Translations under genes and position numbers: made by a program
Notes under the pieces: generated by a model
The model's input: only the letters and a program-made list of their open reading frames with translations
Told to the model about the DNA's origin: nothing
Database searches by the model: none
Assembly (NCBI GenBank): GCA_019423725.1
Contig: JAHZAW010000047.1
Coordinates: 24,865 to 53,878, forward strand
DNA length: 29,014 bases
Reading direction: 5' to 3'
DNA from: Clostridiales bacterium
GTDB taxonomy: Bacteria > Bacillota > Clostridia > Lachnospirales > Anaerotignaceae
In this document: positions 14,678 through 21,889 of the stretch, piece by piece
Layout of the letters: each line of letters starts with the position of its first letter
Position numbering within the stretch: the first letter of the stretch is position 1

Positions 14678-15589
14678 TTGGACTGGAGAAAAGCTAAGGA
14701 AATAATAGTTTTTGTGCTTATCATAGTAAACGCGGCTCTGTTTCTTGTAAACAGGTATTACAATAATGACTATAGGGTGACACAGGCTGAGGAAGAAGCC
14801 ATATACCGCCTCCTGTCACAAAACGGCATTGGAATATATACAGACCTTATTAATGAATACCAGCCCATGAGGCAGCTGGATGTCACCGTATCATCGCCAA
14901 ATATCGAAGAACTGAAGGATATGTTCTTTGATGAGGATGAAAATGTGGAGACGGAAGTTGAATTTGAGCAGTCCATACTTAAGAGCTATTCGGCGGAACT
15001 CATAGCCGAGGACAGTAGACTGAGATACAGCTGCCCCACCGGAAAGGGAGAAGTCGAGGGCTTTGGAAGGGACGCGGCCAAAAAACTGGCTTCGGACTTC
15101 ATAAAGAAAATGGGATCGGATTATTCCGGATATGTCCTTGACAGGATCACGTATAAAAACGGCGGCTATCAGCTGGAATACTATGAGTATTATAAGGGCA
15201 TAAAGGTATTCTGCAACTACTGTATATTTTTCATAGATGATAACGGCATAAAGACCATAGAGGCTGAAAACTACGAGATAAACGGTTTCGTGGGCACCAG
15301 CCAGGAAATATGCGCTTCATCTGAAGCTGTTCTTACATATATATACAGCAATAAGGAAGAAGACAAGACAGGAAGTTTCATAGAGGATATGGAGATCGGT
15401 TATGACTTCAAAGATTCAGAGGCAGTGGTGGACGGCTCCAAGATAAGACTGGTCCCCTGCTACTATATATATCTGATAAATGTGGATGAGCCATTTGTGG
15501 TCTATGCCTACAGCAATACGGCCAAAGTGCAGGAAACAGAAAACCCTGCCCTGGAAGGCAGCCAGATGGAGCAGACGGGAAATATATAA
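14678..15589 (+). CDS. YycI-like regulatory protein of the WalRK system
   Basis: The protein begins MDWRKAKEIIVFVLIIVNAALFLVNRYY, the typical YycI start (MDW, short basic stretch, single membrane anchor at about 8-25), followed by an extracytoplasmic domain; 303 residues, near the usual 280-300. The YycI fold has two similar halves; here the pattern GKGEVEGFGRDAAKKLASDFI and the segment GGYQLEYYEYYKGIKVFCNYC fit that family. YycI and YycH form a membrane complex that restrains WalK. I chose TTG 14678 because it gives the conserved MDW start and has GAGGTG (14666-14671) 6 nt upstream; a GTG at 14669 lies inside that ribosome site. Last gene of the operon before a terminator. Confidence 0.8.
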   Translation: MDWRKAKEIIVFVLIIVNAALFLVNRYYNNDYRVTQAEEEAIYRLLSQNGIGIYTDLINEYQPMRQLDVTVSSPNIEELKDMFFDEDENVETEVEFEQSILKSYSAELIAEDSRLRYSCPTGKGEVEGFGRDAAKKLASDFIKKMGSDYSGYVLDRITYKNGGYQLEYYEYYKGIKVFCNYCIFFIDDNGIKTIEAENYEINGFVGTSQEICASSEAVLTYIYSNKEEDKTGSFIEDMEIGYDFKDSEAVVDGSKIRLVPCYYIYLINVDEPFVVYAYSNTAKVQETENPALEGSQMEQTGNI

Positions 15590-15600
15590 AACGTAAATTT

Positions 15601-15652
15601 CAGGCATTGCATTAAAACCATAGGATTTGATGTAATGCCCTGTTTTATTTTG
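15601..15652 (+). terminator. Terminator of the wal operon
   Basis: 10-bp stem (GGCATTGCAT at 15603-15612, ATGTAATGCC at 15630-15639, one G-U pair), then TGTTTTATTTT. Lies 12 nt after the YycI-like stop. Confidence 0.75.
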
Positions 15653-15726
15653 GAAGCATTAAAATTTTTGAGTAGAGTAGCTGTAAAAGCGGGACAGTAA
15701 GGGGAATATAATAGTAATATCGCTTA

Positions 15727-15755
15727 TTGCCATAATAAAAAAGCGGTGATATAAT
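15727..15755 (+). promoter_or_regulatory. Promoter of glmM-glmS
   Basis: -35 TTGCCA (15727-15732), 17-bp spacer, -10 TATAAT (15750-15755). It leaves a leader of roughly 115 nt before glmM. The rest of 15653-15877 is AT-rich and shows no gene. Confidence 0.65.
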
Positions 15756-15877
15756 AAAACAGATTAAGCTTGTATATGCTTTAAATTTTGATTTTTATAC
15801 ATATTGTTCAGATATATTGCTAAATTACTAATTTTATGGAATGGGCTTAAAAGCCTTTTTGGAGAGGATATTGATTT

Positions 15878-17227
15878 ATGGGGAAATTATTTGGTACTGA
15901 CGGTGTCAGGGGAGTAGCCAATACCGAACTGACAGGAAGACTTGCCTATGAGCTTGGAAGAGCTGGGGCATATGTCTTAACTAAGGAAACATACCATACA
16001 CCTAAAATACTTGTGGGAATGGATACAAGGATCTCCGGTGATATGCTTGAATCAGCACTTACCGCCGGAATATGCTCCATGGGAGCGCATGCTGTGCTGG
16101 CGGGCATAGTACCCACACCGGCTGTGGCATATCTTGTCAGAAAATATAAACTTGATGCTGGAATAGTTATATCAGCGTCACATAATCCTGTGGAATATAA
16201 TGGTATAAAATTCTTCAATAATGAAGGATATAAGCTCAGAGATGAGCTGGAGGACATGATAGAGGAGATAGTTCTTTCCGATAAGGATGAACTTCCCAAG
16301 CCCACAGGAGAATTTATAGGAACAAAGAGCATCGCTGAAGATGCCCTTGATGATTATATCGACTTTCTCACATCCACGGGAAGCGTAAATTTCAAGGGCA
16401 TAAAGGTGGCCATCGACTGTGCTAACGGTGCGTCATATAAGGCTGCGCCCATAGCGCTCCTTAATCTTGGGGCTGAGCTTTGCATAATCCATAATGAGCC
16501 CAATGGCAACAACATAAACAGAAACTGCGGCTCTACCCATATAGAGTCACTCTGTGAGCTTGTAAAGGAAAACAAAGCTGATATAGGCTTTGCCTTTGAT
16601 GGTGATGCGGACAGATGTCTTGCGGTGGATGAAAACGGCGAAATAATCGACGGAGATAAAATACTTGCCATCTGTGGACTTTATCTCAAGGAGAAAAACA
16701 GACTGCCCGGCAATACCGTTGTAGGAACGGTCATGAGCAACATGGGTCTTTCGGTCATGGGAAATAAACATGGCATAACAATAGAACAGGCAGGCGTAGG
16801 AGACAGGTATGTAATAGAAAAGATGCTTGAGGGAGGATATTCCCTTGGCGGAGAACAGTCAGGACATATAATCTTCCACGACTACAACACCACAGGAGAC
16901 GGCATAATAACCGCCATCCAGATGCTTACGGTGCTCAAGGAAAGAGGATGTAAGGCCAGTGAACTGGCAAAGATCATGGACGTATATCCCCAGGTACTTG
17001 TCAACGCCAAAATAAAAAATGAAAATAAGGATAAATATATGGAAGTTCCTGAAGTCAGAGACGCTGTATACGAACTTGAAAAGAAATTCGAGGGAGAGGG
17101 ACGTGTGCTCATAAGACCCAGCGGAACGGAACCCCTTGTGCGCGTTATGATAGAGGGAAAAGATATTGAACAGATGCAGAAAGACGCCGAAAGGCTGGCA
17201 GCGATAATCGAACGCAATCTGCAGTAA
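15878..17227 (+). CDS. glmM: Phosphoglucosamine mutase
   Basis: Converts glucosamine-6-phosphate to glucosamine-1-phosphate on the way to UDP-GlcNAc for peptidoglycan. The 449 residues match the family. It starts MGKLFGTDGVRGVAN, has the active-site serine Ser101 in ISASHNPVEYNGIKFF (98-113), the metal-binding loop DGDADR (241-246), the sugar-binding segment GGEQSGHIIF and the phosphate-binding RPSGTEPLVRVM near the C-terminus. ATG start with GGAGAGG upstream. It is followed 16 nt later by glmS, which makes its substrate, so the two form a tight metabolic operon. Confidence 0.97.
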   Translation: MGKLFGTDGVRGVANTELTGRLAYELGRAGAYVLTKETYHTPKILVGMDTRISGDMLESALTAGICSMGAHAVLAGIVPTPAVAYLVRKYKLDAGIVISASHNPVEYNGIKFFNNEGYKLRDELEDMIEEIVLSDKDELPKPTGEFIGTKSIAEDALDDYIDFLTSTGSVNFKGIKVAIDCANGASYKAAPIALLNLGAELCIIHNEPNGNNINRNCGSTHIESLCELVKENKADIGFAFDGDADRCLAVDENGEIIDGDKILAICGLYLKEKNRLPGNTVVGTVMSNMGLSVMGNKHGITIEQAGVGDRYVIEKMLEGGYSLGGEQSGHIIFHDYNTTGDGIITAIQMLTVLKERGCKASELAKIMDVYPQVLVNAKIKNENKDKYMEVPEVRDAVYELEKKFEGEGRVLIRPSGTEPLVRVMIEGKDIEQMQKDAERLAAIIERNLQ

Positions 17228-17243
17228 AAGGAGGTATCCGAAA

Positions 17244-19079
17244 ATGTGCGGTATCGTAGGATATATTGGTAAAAATCAGGCACCTTCAATACTGATCGAC
17301 GGCCTGAGCAAACTCGAATACAGAGGATATGACTCCGCCGGAGTGGCTGTCCATGACGGTGAGAATATAAATGTACTTAAGACCAAGGGAAGGCTTTCAA
17401 ATCTTGTTAAGCTCATAATTGAAAATCCCCTTTCAGGAAATGTGGGCATAGGACATACAAGATGGGCTACCCATGGTGCGCCTTCAGACATAAATTCCCA
17501 TCCTCATATGAGTGAGGATAAGATGATAGCTGTTGTACATAATGGCATCATCGAGAATTATATGGACATCAAGGAAAAACTTATGGCAGAGGGCTGTAAA
17601 TTCGTTTCTGAGACCGATACAGAGGTCATAGCCCACCTTATAGACAAATACTATAAGGAATGCGGCGACTTTGAGGATGCTGTATTCAAGGCTGTAGACT
17701 GCCTTGAGGGAGCATACGCCATCGGTATCATATGCAAAGACTGCCCTGAAAAGCTCATAGCCGTAAGAAAGGGCTCACCCTTAGTAGTAGGCAAGGGTGA
17801 TGGAGAAAACTTCATAGCAAGTGATATACCGGCTCTTCTCAGCTATACAAGGGAAGTAGATGTCCTTGAGGAAGATGAGGTAGCTGTACTTACAAAGGAT
17901 AACATTACAATATATGATAAAAACAGGAATGTGGTCAACCGTGACATATACCATGTTACATGGGATATCGAGGCGGCTGAAAAGAGCGGATATGCGCACT
18001 TTATGCTCAAGGAGATACACGAGCAGCCCAAGATCGTAAGAGAAACTATCCTTAAACGTGTTCCTGAAAACGGAAACGGCATAGAGCTTGAGAATATCAA
18101 GCTGGATAAGGAAGATCTTGAGAACATAGACAGGATATATGTCGTTGCCTGCGGAACGGCTTACTATGCCGGACTTATAGGAAAGCACCTTATTGAGAAA
18201 ATATGCCGTATACCCGTAATAAGCGAGGTAGCCAGCGAGTTCAGATATAAGGACCCCATACTTGATGACAGGACGCTCCTTATAGTCGTATCACAGTCAG
18301 GAGAGACAGCTGATACCCTTGAGGCCCTTAGGATAGCAAAGAAAAACGGAGCCAGGGTGCTTGCCATAGTAAATGCTGTGGGAAGCTCCATAGCCAGGGA
18401 AGCGGACGATGTATTTTATATACTTGCCGGACCTGAGATAGCCGTTGCCTCCACAAAGGCATACTCTGCCCAGGTAGCAGCCATGTATATACTCACCTGC
18501 CATATAGCCCTTGCCCTTGGAAAGATGAGCAGTGAGGAATTTAAAGAGGTAAAAGACCAGCTTTATATGCTTCCTTCAAAGATAGAGCTCATACTCCAGA
18601 AGGAAAACGTAGAAAAGAAACTGGCGGCAAAATATAAAGATGTTAAAAATGTATTCTTCATAGGAAGGGGACTTGATTATCTTGTTTCCCAGGAGGGCTC
18701 ACTCAAGCTCAAGGAGATAGCATATCTCCACAGCGAGGCATATGCTGCCGGAGAGCTGAAACATGGCCCCATAGCTATGATAGATGAAAATACACTGGTA
18801 GTAGCCATAGCGACCCAGGAAGAGCTTATTGAAAAGACCATAAGCAATATAAAGGAAGTAAAGGCCAGGGGAGCCAAGACAATGGCCATAGCCATGAAGG
18901 GCAACACAAAGATAGCCGATGTGGCTGATGATGTTATTTATATACCCAGGACCATGGATATACTGGCACCAATACTTGCCAATATCCCCGATCAGCTTTT
19001 CGCCTATTATATGGCCCTCAACCTTGGCACAGACATCGATAAGCCCAGGAACCTGGCAAAGAGCGTCACAGTTGAATAA
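17244..19079 (+). CDS. glmS: Glutamine-fructose-6-phosphate aminotransferase (isomerizing)
   Basis: Makes glucosamine-6-phosphate from fructose-6-phosphate and glutamine, the first step of amino-sugar synthesis. 611 residues. The N-terminal class II glutamine amidotransferase domain has the nucleophile Cys2 (MCGIVGYIG), the motif TRWATHG and HNGIIENY. Two SIS sugar-isomerase domains follow (about 285-430 and 455-600), with SQSGETADTLEALR and the STKAYSAQ loop. The C-terminus is DKPRNLAKSVTVE, the conserved tail that carries the catalytic lysine region. AAAGGAGG lies 8 nt before the ATG. The 16-nt gap after glmM leaves no room for a glmS ribozyme, so ribozyme control as in Bacillus is not visible here. 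Confidence 0.97.
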   Translation: MCGIVGYIGKNQAPSILIDGLSKLEYRGYDSAGVAVHDGENINVLKTKGRLSNLVKLIIENPLSGNVGIGHTRWATHGAPSDINSHPHMSEDKMIAVVHNGIIENYMDIKEKLMAEGCKFVSETDTEVIAHLIDKYYKECGDFEDAVFKAVDCLEGAYAIGIICKDCPEKLIAVRKGSPLVVGKGDGENFIASDIPALLSYTREVDVLEEDEVAVLTKDNITIYDKNRNVVNRDIYHVTWDIEAAEKSGYAHFMLKEIHEQPKIVRETILKRVPENGNGIELENIKLDKEDLENIDRIYVVACGTAYYAGLIGKHLIEKICRIPVISEVASEFRYKDPILDDRTLLIVVSQSGETADTLEALRIAKKNGARVLAIVNAVGSSIAREADDVFYILAGPEIAVASTKAYSAQVAAMYILTCHIALALGKMSSEEFKEVKDQLYMLPSKIELILQKENVEKKLAAKYKDVKNVFFIGRGLDYLVSQEGSLKLKEIAYLHSEAYAAGELKHGPIAMIDENTLVVAIATQEELIEKTISNIKEVKARGAKTMAIAMKGNTKIADVADDVIYIPRTMDILAPILANIPDQLFAYYMALNLGTDIDKPRNLAKSVTVE

Positions 19080-19083
19080 ACCG

Positions 19084-19121
19084 CTGTATAAGCCATATAA
19101 GGGCTGTAACGGCCTATACAG
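19084..19121 (+). other. Two-stem fold in the glmS 3' region
   Basis: CTGTATA (19084-19090) can pair with TATACAG (19115-19121), enclosing AGCC/GGCT. A nearby GGCCT/AGGCC pair (19111-19124) competes with it. No T-run follows; possibly a 3' processing or stability element. Confidence 0.3.
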
Positions 19122-19183
19122 GCCATATAGTCATTTAAAGGCTTGTACATTGATGTTTTGACTTAAAAGAATATAAAAAGAAG

Positions 19184-19221
19184 AAGGCCCCGAAGCAGAT
19201 AACTGCTGCGGGGCCTTTTTA
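19184..19221 (+). terminator. Intrinsic terminator of glmM-glmS
   Basis: Stem AAGGCCCCG (19184-19192) / CGGGGCCTT (19209-19217) extended by GCAG/CTGC around an ATAA loop, then TTTTT. It lies between convergent genes and may weakly serve the minus-strand gene too. Confidence 0.9.
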
Positions 19222-19250
19222 TGGGAATAGATTGATTTTAAGCGTGTTTA

Positions 19251-19526
19251 TCAGTCAAGGGAAAGGGAATGTTTTACTCTGTCGTGTTCCTCTGCTGTCT
19301 TAGCGTCGTTCCATCTGTCCATGGTACCTACAAGGTATCCTGTGATACGTCTGATCCTCTCGAAGTTAACGGGTTTGAAAGTATATTTCATATTTACGAA
19401 ATCTCCGTCTATGGTAAGCTCAAGGGTATCTATCTTCCTTGAAGGATTCTCCTTTTCGATTATATCTATATATCCATTGATTTCTTTATCATCCATTGTT
19501 CCATTTAATACTGTTACGTTTGTCAT
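19251..19526 (-). CDS. Stand-alone NrdD C-terminal-like (glycyl-radical motif) protein
   Basis: 91 residues. The C-terminal half reads FERIRRITGYLVGTMDRWNDAKTAEEHDRVKH (55-86), closely like the end of anaerobic class III ribonucleotide reductase NrdD, where the RVxGYL motif carries the glycyl radical. Here it is RITGYL (60-65), so Gly63 would be the radical position. The NrdD catalytic barrel, ATP-cone and the zinc-binding cysteines are absent; the N-terminal half (MTNVTVLNGTMDDKEINGYI...) is a small alpha/beta segment. Small proteins of this kind are annotated in clostridia as anaerobic ribonucleoside-triphosphate reductase. By analogy with GrcA (YfiD), which replaces the damaged glycyl domain of pyruvate formate-lyase, it may be a spare radical domain, but that is inference. 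Start ATG at 19526 has GGAGGG 6 nt upstream; an upstream in-frame start has none. Confidence 0.75.
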   Translation of the reverse strand: MTNVTVLNGTMDDKEINGYIDIIEKENPSRKIDTLELTIDGDFVNMKYTFKPVNFERIRRITGYLVGTMDRWNDAKTAEEHDRVKHSLSLD

Positions 19527-19568
19527 TGTTATCCCTCCAAAAATCAATATATTGTTCTTATGGGTATA

Positions 19569-19597
19569 ATAATACTACATATAGTTAGAAAAATCAA
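19569..19597 (-). promoter_or_regulatory. Promoter of the glycyl-radical-motif gene
   Basis: On the minus strand: -35 TTGATT (19592-19597), 17-bp spacer, -10 TATTAT (19569-19574), 43 nt before the start. Confidence 0.6.
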
Positions 19598-19645
19598 TCC
19601 CTATTTTGCACAAATAATAATGACTTTTATTAGAAAATAAATGTT

Positions 19646-19676
19646 AAAAAGCGCCCGTTTACACGAGCGCTTTTTT
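19646..19676 (-). terminator. Terminator of the 3D-domain gene (bidirectional form)
   Basis: AAAAAGCGC (19646-19654) pairs with GCGCTTTTT (19667-19675); inner CG/CG pairs close a short loop. A/T runs on both sides. It lies 12 nt downstream of the 3D gene stop on the minus strand. Confidence 0.8.
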
Positions 19677-19687
19677 GTGATTGTGTT

Positions 19688-20671
19688 TTATTGAAGAATG
19701 TAAACCGTTACTGTACGCCTGCCCCAATCGAAGGCCTCATTAACGGAATTGTAACAAAGGTCGATTCTGTTTCCATTGATGGCTCCTCCGGTATCCTCGG
19801 CAGAAGCTATTCCGTAACCGGGAATATAAAGCTTCGTACCAAGGGGGATCACGCTCGGATCGACCGCCACGACGCCTCTGACAGCTGCCGCACCGGTCGC
19901 GGTGGTCGAATTACAGCCCTCATCGTACTGTGTATAGCCCGTTGCCACTACCGTAAGCGTTTTTTCATATTTAAAGTCTCCAGCCGGAGTTGAGACCATG
20001 CTTGTGGTACCCCTTTCCACAATGGTGTTTACAGGTTCAGTAATAACTGAACGGCTTATTTCTTTTGTATCAGTGAGAACACCCCCGACATAAGTCTCCT
20101 CGCTCACAACCTCCACAAGACCGTCAGCACCTTCCTGTACAACTCTCTCGGTACCCTTTGCAAGTTCTTTTGTATCTCTGTATTCAATTGATTTTTCAAC
20201 TTTTTCATAAGTTGTGACCTCTCTGACAAGGGTAGATGACAGTTCGATGGTCATGCCTTCTGTCAAGGCTGTATCTTCTGTCATATCATCTGAAAGATAA
20301 TACTGGAGATTTTCGTAATCTCCTGAGAGGTCGTCAAGAAGTTCTCCTACTGTAAGGGAAGTGGTACGGACCATTCGGGGAACTCCGTCATAATCGATCA
20401 CAATGTCCATGGCGGGTTTGATCTGGATAACATCTCCGTCCTGAACAACATAATCAAGGGCATAGTTTAGTTCATCATCTTCTGAAATTGTAATTTCCTG
20501 AAGTGCAAGAAGTTTTTTAGCCGAAACAGGTTCAGTTAAGTTGGCTGTTGTTTCATTGGTTCCTTCAATAATTGTTACATTCAAACTATCTTCGCTGTAT
20601 GCGGATACTGTTCCGCTACACATTGCCAATAACCCAATCACGATAGCGATTACTCTAAGTCGTTTTGTCAT
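19688..20671 (-). CDS. Secreted cell-wall protein with DUF348, G5 and 3D domains (YabE/YocH-like)
   Basis: 327 residues from the chosen start. A signal peptide or N-terminal anchor (residues 5-24, RLRVIAIVIGLLAMCSGTVSA) is followed by DUF348 ubiquitin-like segments (about 28-150; for example VQDGDVIQIKPAMDIVIDYDG), a G5 domain (about 155-230, with KVEKSIEYRDTKELAKGTERV and TEPVNTIVERGT) and a C-terminal 3D domain (about 245-327) with the three conserved aspartates in VDPSVIPLGT, AEDTGG and DLCYN, plus WGRRTVTVYIL. The 3D domain is the catalytic module of MltA-like lytic transglycosylases, and proteins of this build remodel peptidoglycan. ATG 20671 has AAGGAGG 8 nt upstream; a longer frame back to 20821 runs into the structured leader and has no homology. 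A long leader (20672-20960) with likely RNA structure lies upstream. Confidence 0.88.
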   Translation of the reverse strand: MTKRLRVIAIVIGLLAMCSGTVSAYSEDSLNVTIIEGTNETTANLTEPVSAKKLLALQEITISEDDELNYALDYVVQDGDVIQIKPAMDIVIDYDGVPRMVRTTSLTVGELLDDLSGDYENLQYYLSDDMTEDTALTEGMTIELSSTLVREVTTYEKVEKSIEYRDTKELAKGTERVVQEGADGLVEVVSEETYVGGVLTDTKEISRSVITEPVNTIVERGTTSMVSTPAGDFKYEKTLTVVATGYTQYDEGCNSTTATGAAAVRGVVAVDPSVIPLGTKLYIPGYGIASAEDTGGAINGNRIDLCYNSVNEAFDWGRRTVTVYILQ

Positions 20672-20689
20672 AGTCTCCTCCTTAATGGC

Positions 20690-20752
20690 ATTTCCCTTAA
20701 AAAAGAGGGAAATACTGATTATTCCGCTGTTATGAAAACCAGCGGTATTTCC
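20690..20752 (-). promoter_or_regulatory. Two mutually exclusive hairpins in the leader of the 3D gene
   Basis: Helix A: 20708-20715 with 20745-20752 (8 bp), enclosing CCGCTG/CAGCGG (20724-20729 with 20740-20745). Helix B: 20690-20697 with 20706-20713 (8 bp). Bases 20708-20713 are used by both, so only one can form. Helix B ends 7 nt from the ribosome site. This looks like an expression platform for the junction at 20751-20845. Confidence 0.5.
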
Positions 20753-20845
20753 GAAACGGTTTAGATCGTCTTCTGCCTGCGGGGCGCCGGCTGAAGATAA
20801 GCGCTTGAGCACTGGGCTCATCTGCTTTAGATCTGCTTATTTCGG
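20751..20845 (-). ncRNA. Candidate three-way-junction leader RNA upstream of the 3D gene
   Basis: Read on the minus strand, CCGAAA (20845-20840) pairs with TTTCGG (20756-20751); AGATC (20834-20830) pairs with GATCT (20767-20763). These enclose two hairpins: TGAGC/GCTCA (20820-20816 with 20810-20806) and a 9-position stem TCTTCAGCC/GGCAGAAGA (20797-20789 with 20777-20769) with one A-A mismatch. I tried cyclic di-AMP, cyclic di-GMP, SAM and cobalamin riboswitch patterns from memory and none fits. Confidence 0.45.
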
Positions 20846-20911
20846 TGGTTTCTTTCTGACTAACTCTCCTTGATTAATGCATTTGCATGAAAAAATCTGG
20901 CGATGAACTTT

Positions 20912-20935
20912 AAAGGAGCCCGAGGCCCCTTTGTC
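20912..20935 (-). terminator. Weak terminator or leader hairpin downstream of tatD
   Basis: AAAGGAGCC (20912-20920) pairs with GGCCCCTTT (20924-20932) with one mismatch. Only three T follow on the minus strand. It may end tatD transcription or be the first stem of the 3D gene leader. Confidence 0.45.
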
Positions 20936-20946
20936 TATACACGGCT

Positions 20947-20979
20947 ATTATATTAACACAAATGTAACAACTATGCAAC
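20947..20979 (-). promoter_or_regulatory. Candidate promoter of the 3D gene with near-consensus WalR box
   Basis: -10 TATAAT on the minus strand at 20947-20952, with no good -35. In the -35 position lies, on the plus strand, TGTAAC-N5-TGCAAC (20963-20979), one base off the WalR consensus TGTWAH-N5-TGTWAH. It lies just past the tatD stop codon. Confidence 0.4.
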
Positions 20980-20981
20980 AA

Positions 20982-21740
20982 TTATTTTATAAATAGGTCT
21001 ATGGCGTTGTTTTTGGTAATATTGCATATATCGATTTCGGGGATATTTTTTATTTCACTTATTTTTTCGACCACATATTTCAAAAGACGGGAATCATTTC
21101 TGCGGCCCCTGTAGGGAACAGGAGCGAGGTAGGGGGAATCTGTCTCGATAAGTATTTTTTCGAGGGGGAGTTTTTCCACCACTTCCACGGTCTTTTTATT
21201 GTTTTTGAAAGTAAGGCTCCCGCCGACACCTATATAAAATCCCATATCAGCATAATCCTCAGCCATGGGAGCGCTGCCGCTGTAACAATGGATAACGCCC
21301 TTTCTTACCTTGGACTGGGATATTATATCGAAACATTCCTGCGCTGCGTCCCTGGAATGTACGATTATGGGCATATCCAGTTCCTCAGCCAGTTCAAGCT
21401 GGCGTTTGAACCAGTATCTCTGGCTGTCCCTGGGTGATAGGTCATAATAAAAGTCCAGCCCCATCTCTCCAAGGGCAACTACCTTGGGATGCTTTGACAT
21501 TTCCCTCAGGGTGTCGATGTCAGCCTCAGTCATTTTAGATACTTCGTGGGGATGCACTCCGACGGAGGCATAAAAATATGGATATTTCTCCGCAAGAGCT
21601 ATGGATGCCCTGGAAGATGCAATATCCGAAGATGAATTTACGACGGTCTCTATGCCGTCTGCAGGCAGTTCAGCTAAAAGTTCGTCCCTGTCGTCATCAA
21701 ATCTTTCGTCGTCATAATGGGCATGGGATTCAAAATACAT
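20982..21740 (-). CDS. tatD: TatD-family metal-dependent hydrolase (DNase)
   Basis: 252 residues, a TIM-barrel amidohydrolase with 3'-5' exonuclease/DNase activity in characterised members. Metal ligands are visible: HAH (His6 and His8, ESHAHYDD), Glu in LGEMGLDFYYD, His in IIVHSRDA, His in VIHCYSG and Asp in ETDSPYLAPVPYRGRRN. The start ATG 21740 has AGGAGGA 7 nt upstream and begins directly at the conserved MYFESHAH; the longer frame to 21794 adds residues with no family match. Located downstream of metG on the same strand, an arrangement common in Firmicutes, but a terminator lies between them. Confidence 0.93.
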   Translation of the reverse strand: MYFESHAHYDDERFDDDRDELLAELPADGIETVVNSSSDIASSRASIALAEKYPYFYASVGVHPHEVSKMTEADIDTLREMSKHPKVVALGEMGLDFYYDLSPRDSQRYWFKRQLELAEELDMPIIVHSRDAAQECFDIISQSKVRKGVIHCYSGSAPMAEDYADMGFYIGVGGSLTFKNNKKTVEVVEKLPLEKILIETDSPYLAPVPYRGRRNDSRLLKYVVEKISEIKNIPEIDICNITKNNAIDLFIK

Positions 21741-21768
21741 AAAGATCCTCCTATTCATAAAGCCATAA

Positions 21769-21790
21769 GCCGCCGTTTTAATGCGGCGGC
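21769..21790 (-). other. GC-rich hairpin upstream of tatD
   Basis: 7-bp arms GCCGCCG (21769-21775) / CGGCGGC (21784-21790), 8-nt loop, with no T-run on either side. It lies about 20 nt before the tatD ribosome site, so it would be in the tatD leader. Confidence 0.4.
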
Positions 21791-21832
21791 TCAAAATGAT
21801 CCGTAATATCTATAATATCCGTTATAAACACC

Positions 21833-21856
21833 AAAAGCCTGATAAATCAGGCTTTT
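21833..21856 (-). terminator. Intrinsic terminator of metG
   Basis: Perfect 11-bp stem (21833-21843 with 21846-21856), two-base centre, ending in TTTT on the minus strand. It begins 34 nt after the metG stop. Confidence 0.8.
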
Positions 21857-21889
21857 GACTAAATTTTTATATCGTCCCAAAGGGGGATA

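Noticed and set aside
17228..17243. glmS ribozyme
   Set aside because: The gap before glmS is 16 nt and holds only the ribosome site; no ribozyme core could fit.
19688..20821. Longer start for the 3D-domain protein
   Set aside because: The extra 50 residues have no family match, no ribosome site, and the DNA is better explained as a folded RNA leader; ATG 20671 has AAGGAGG and begins a signal peptide.
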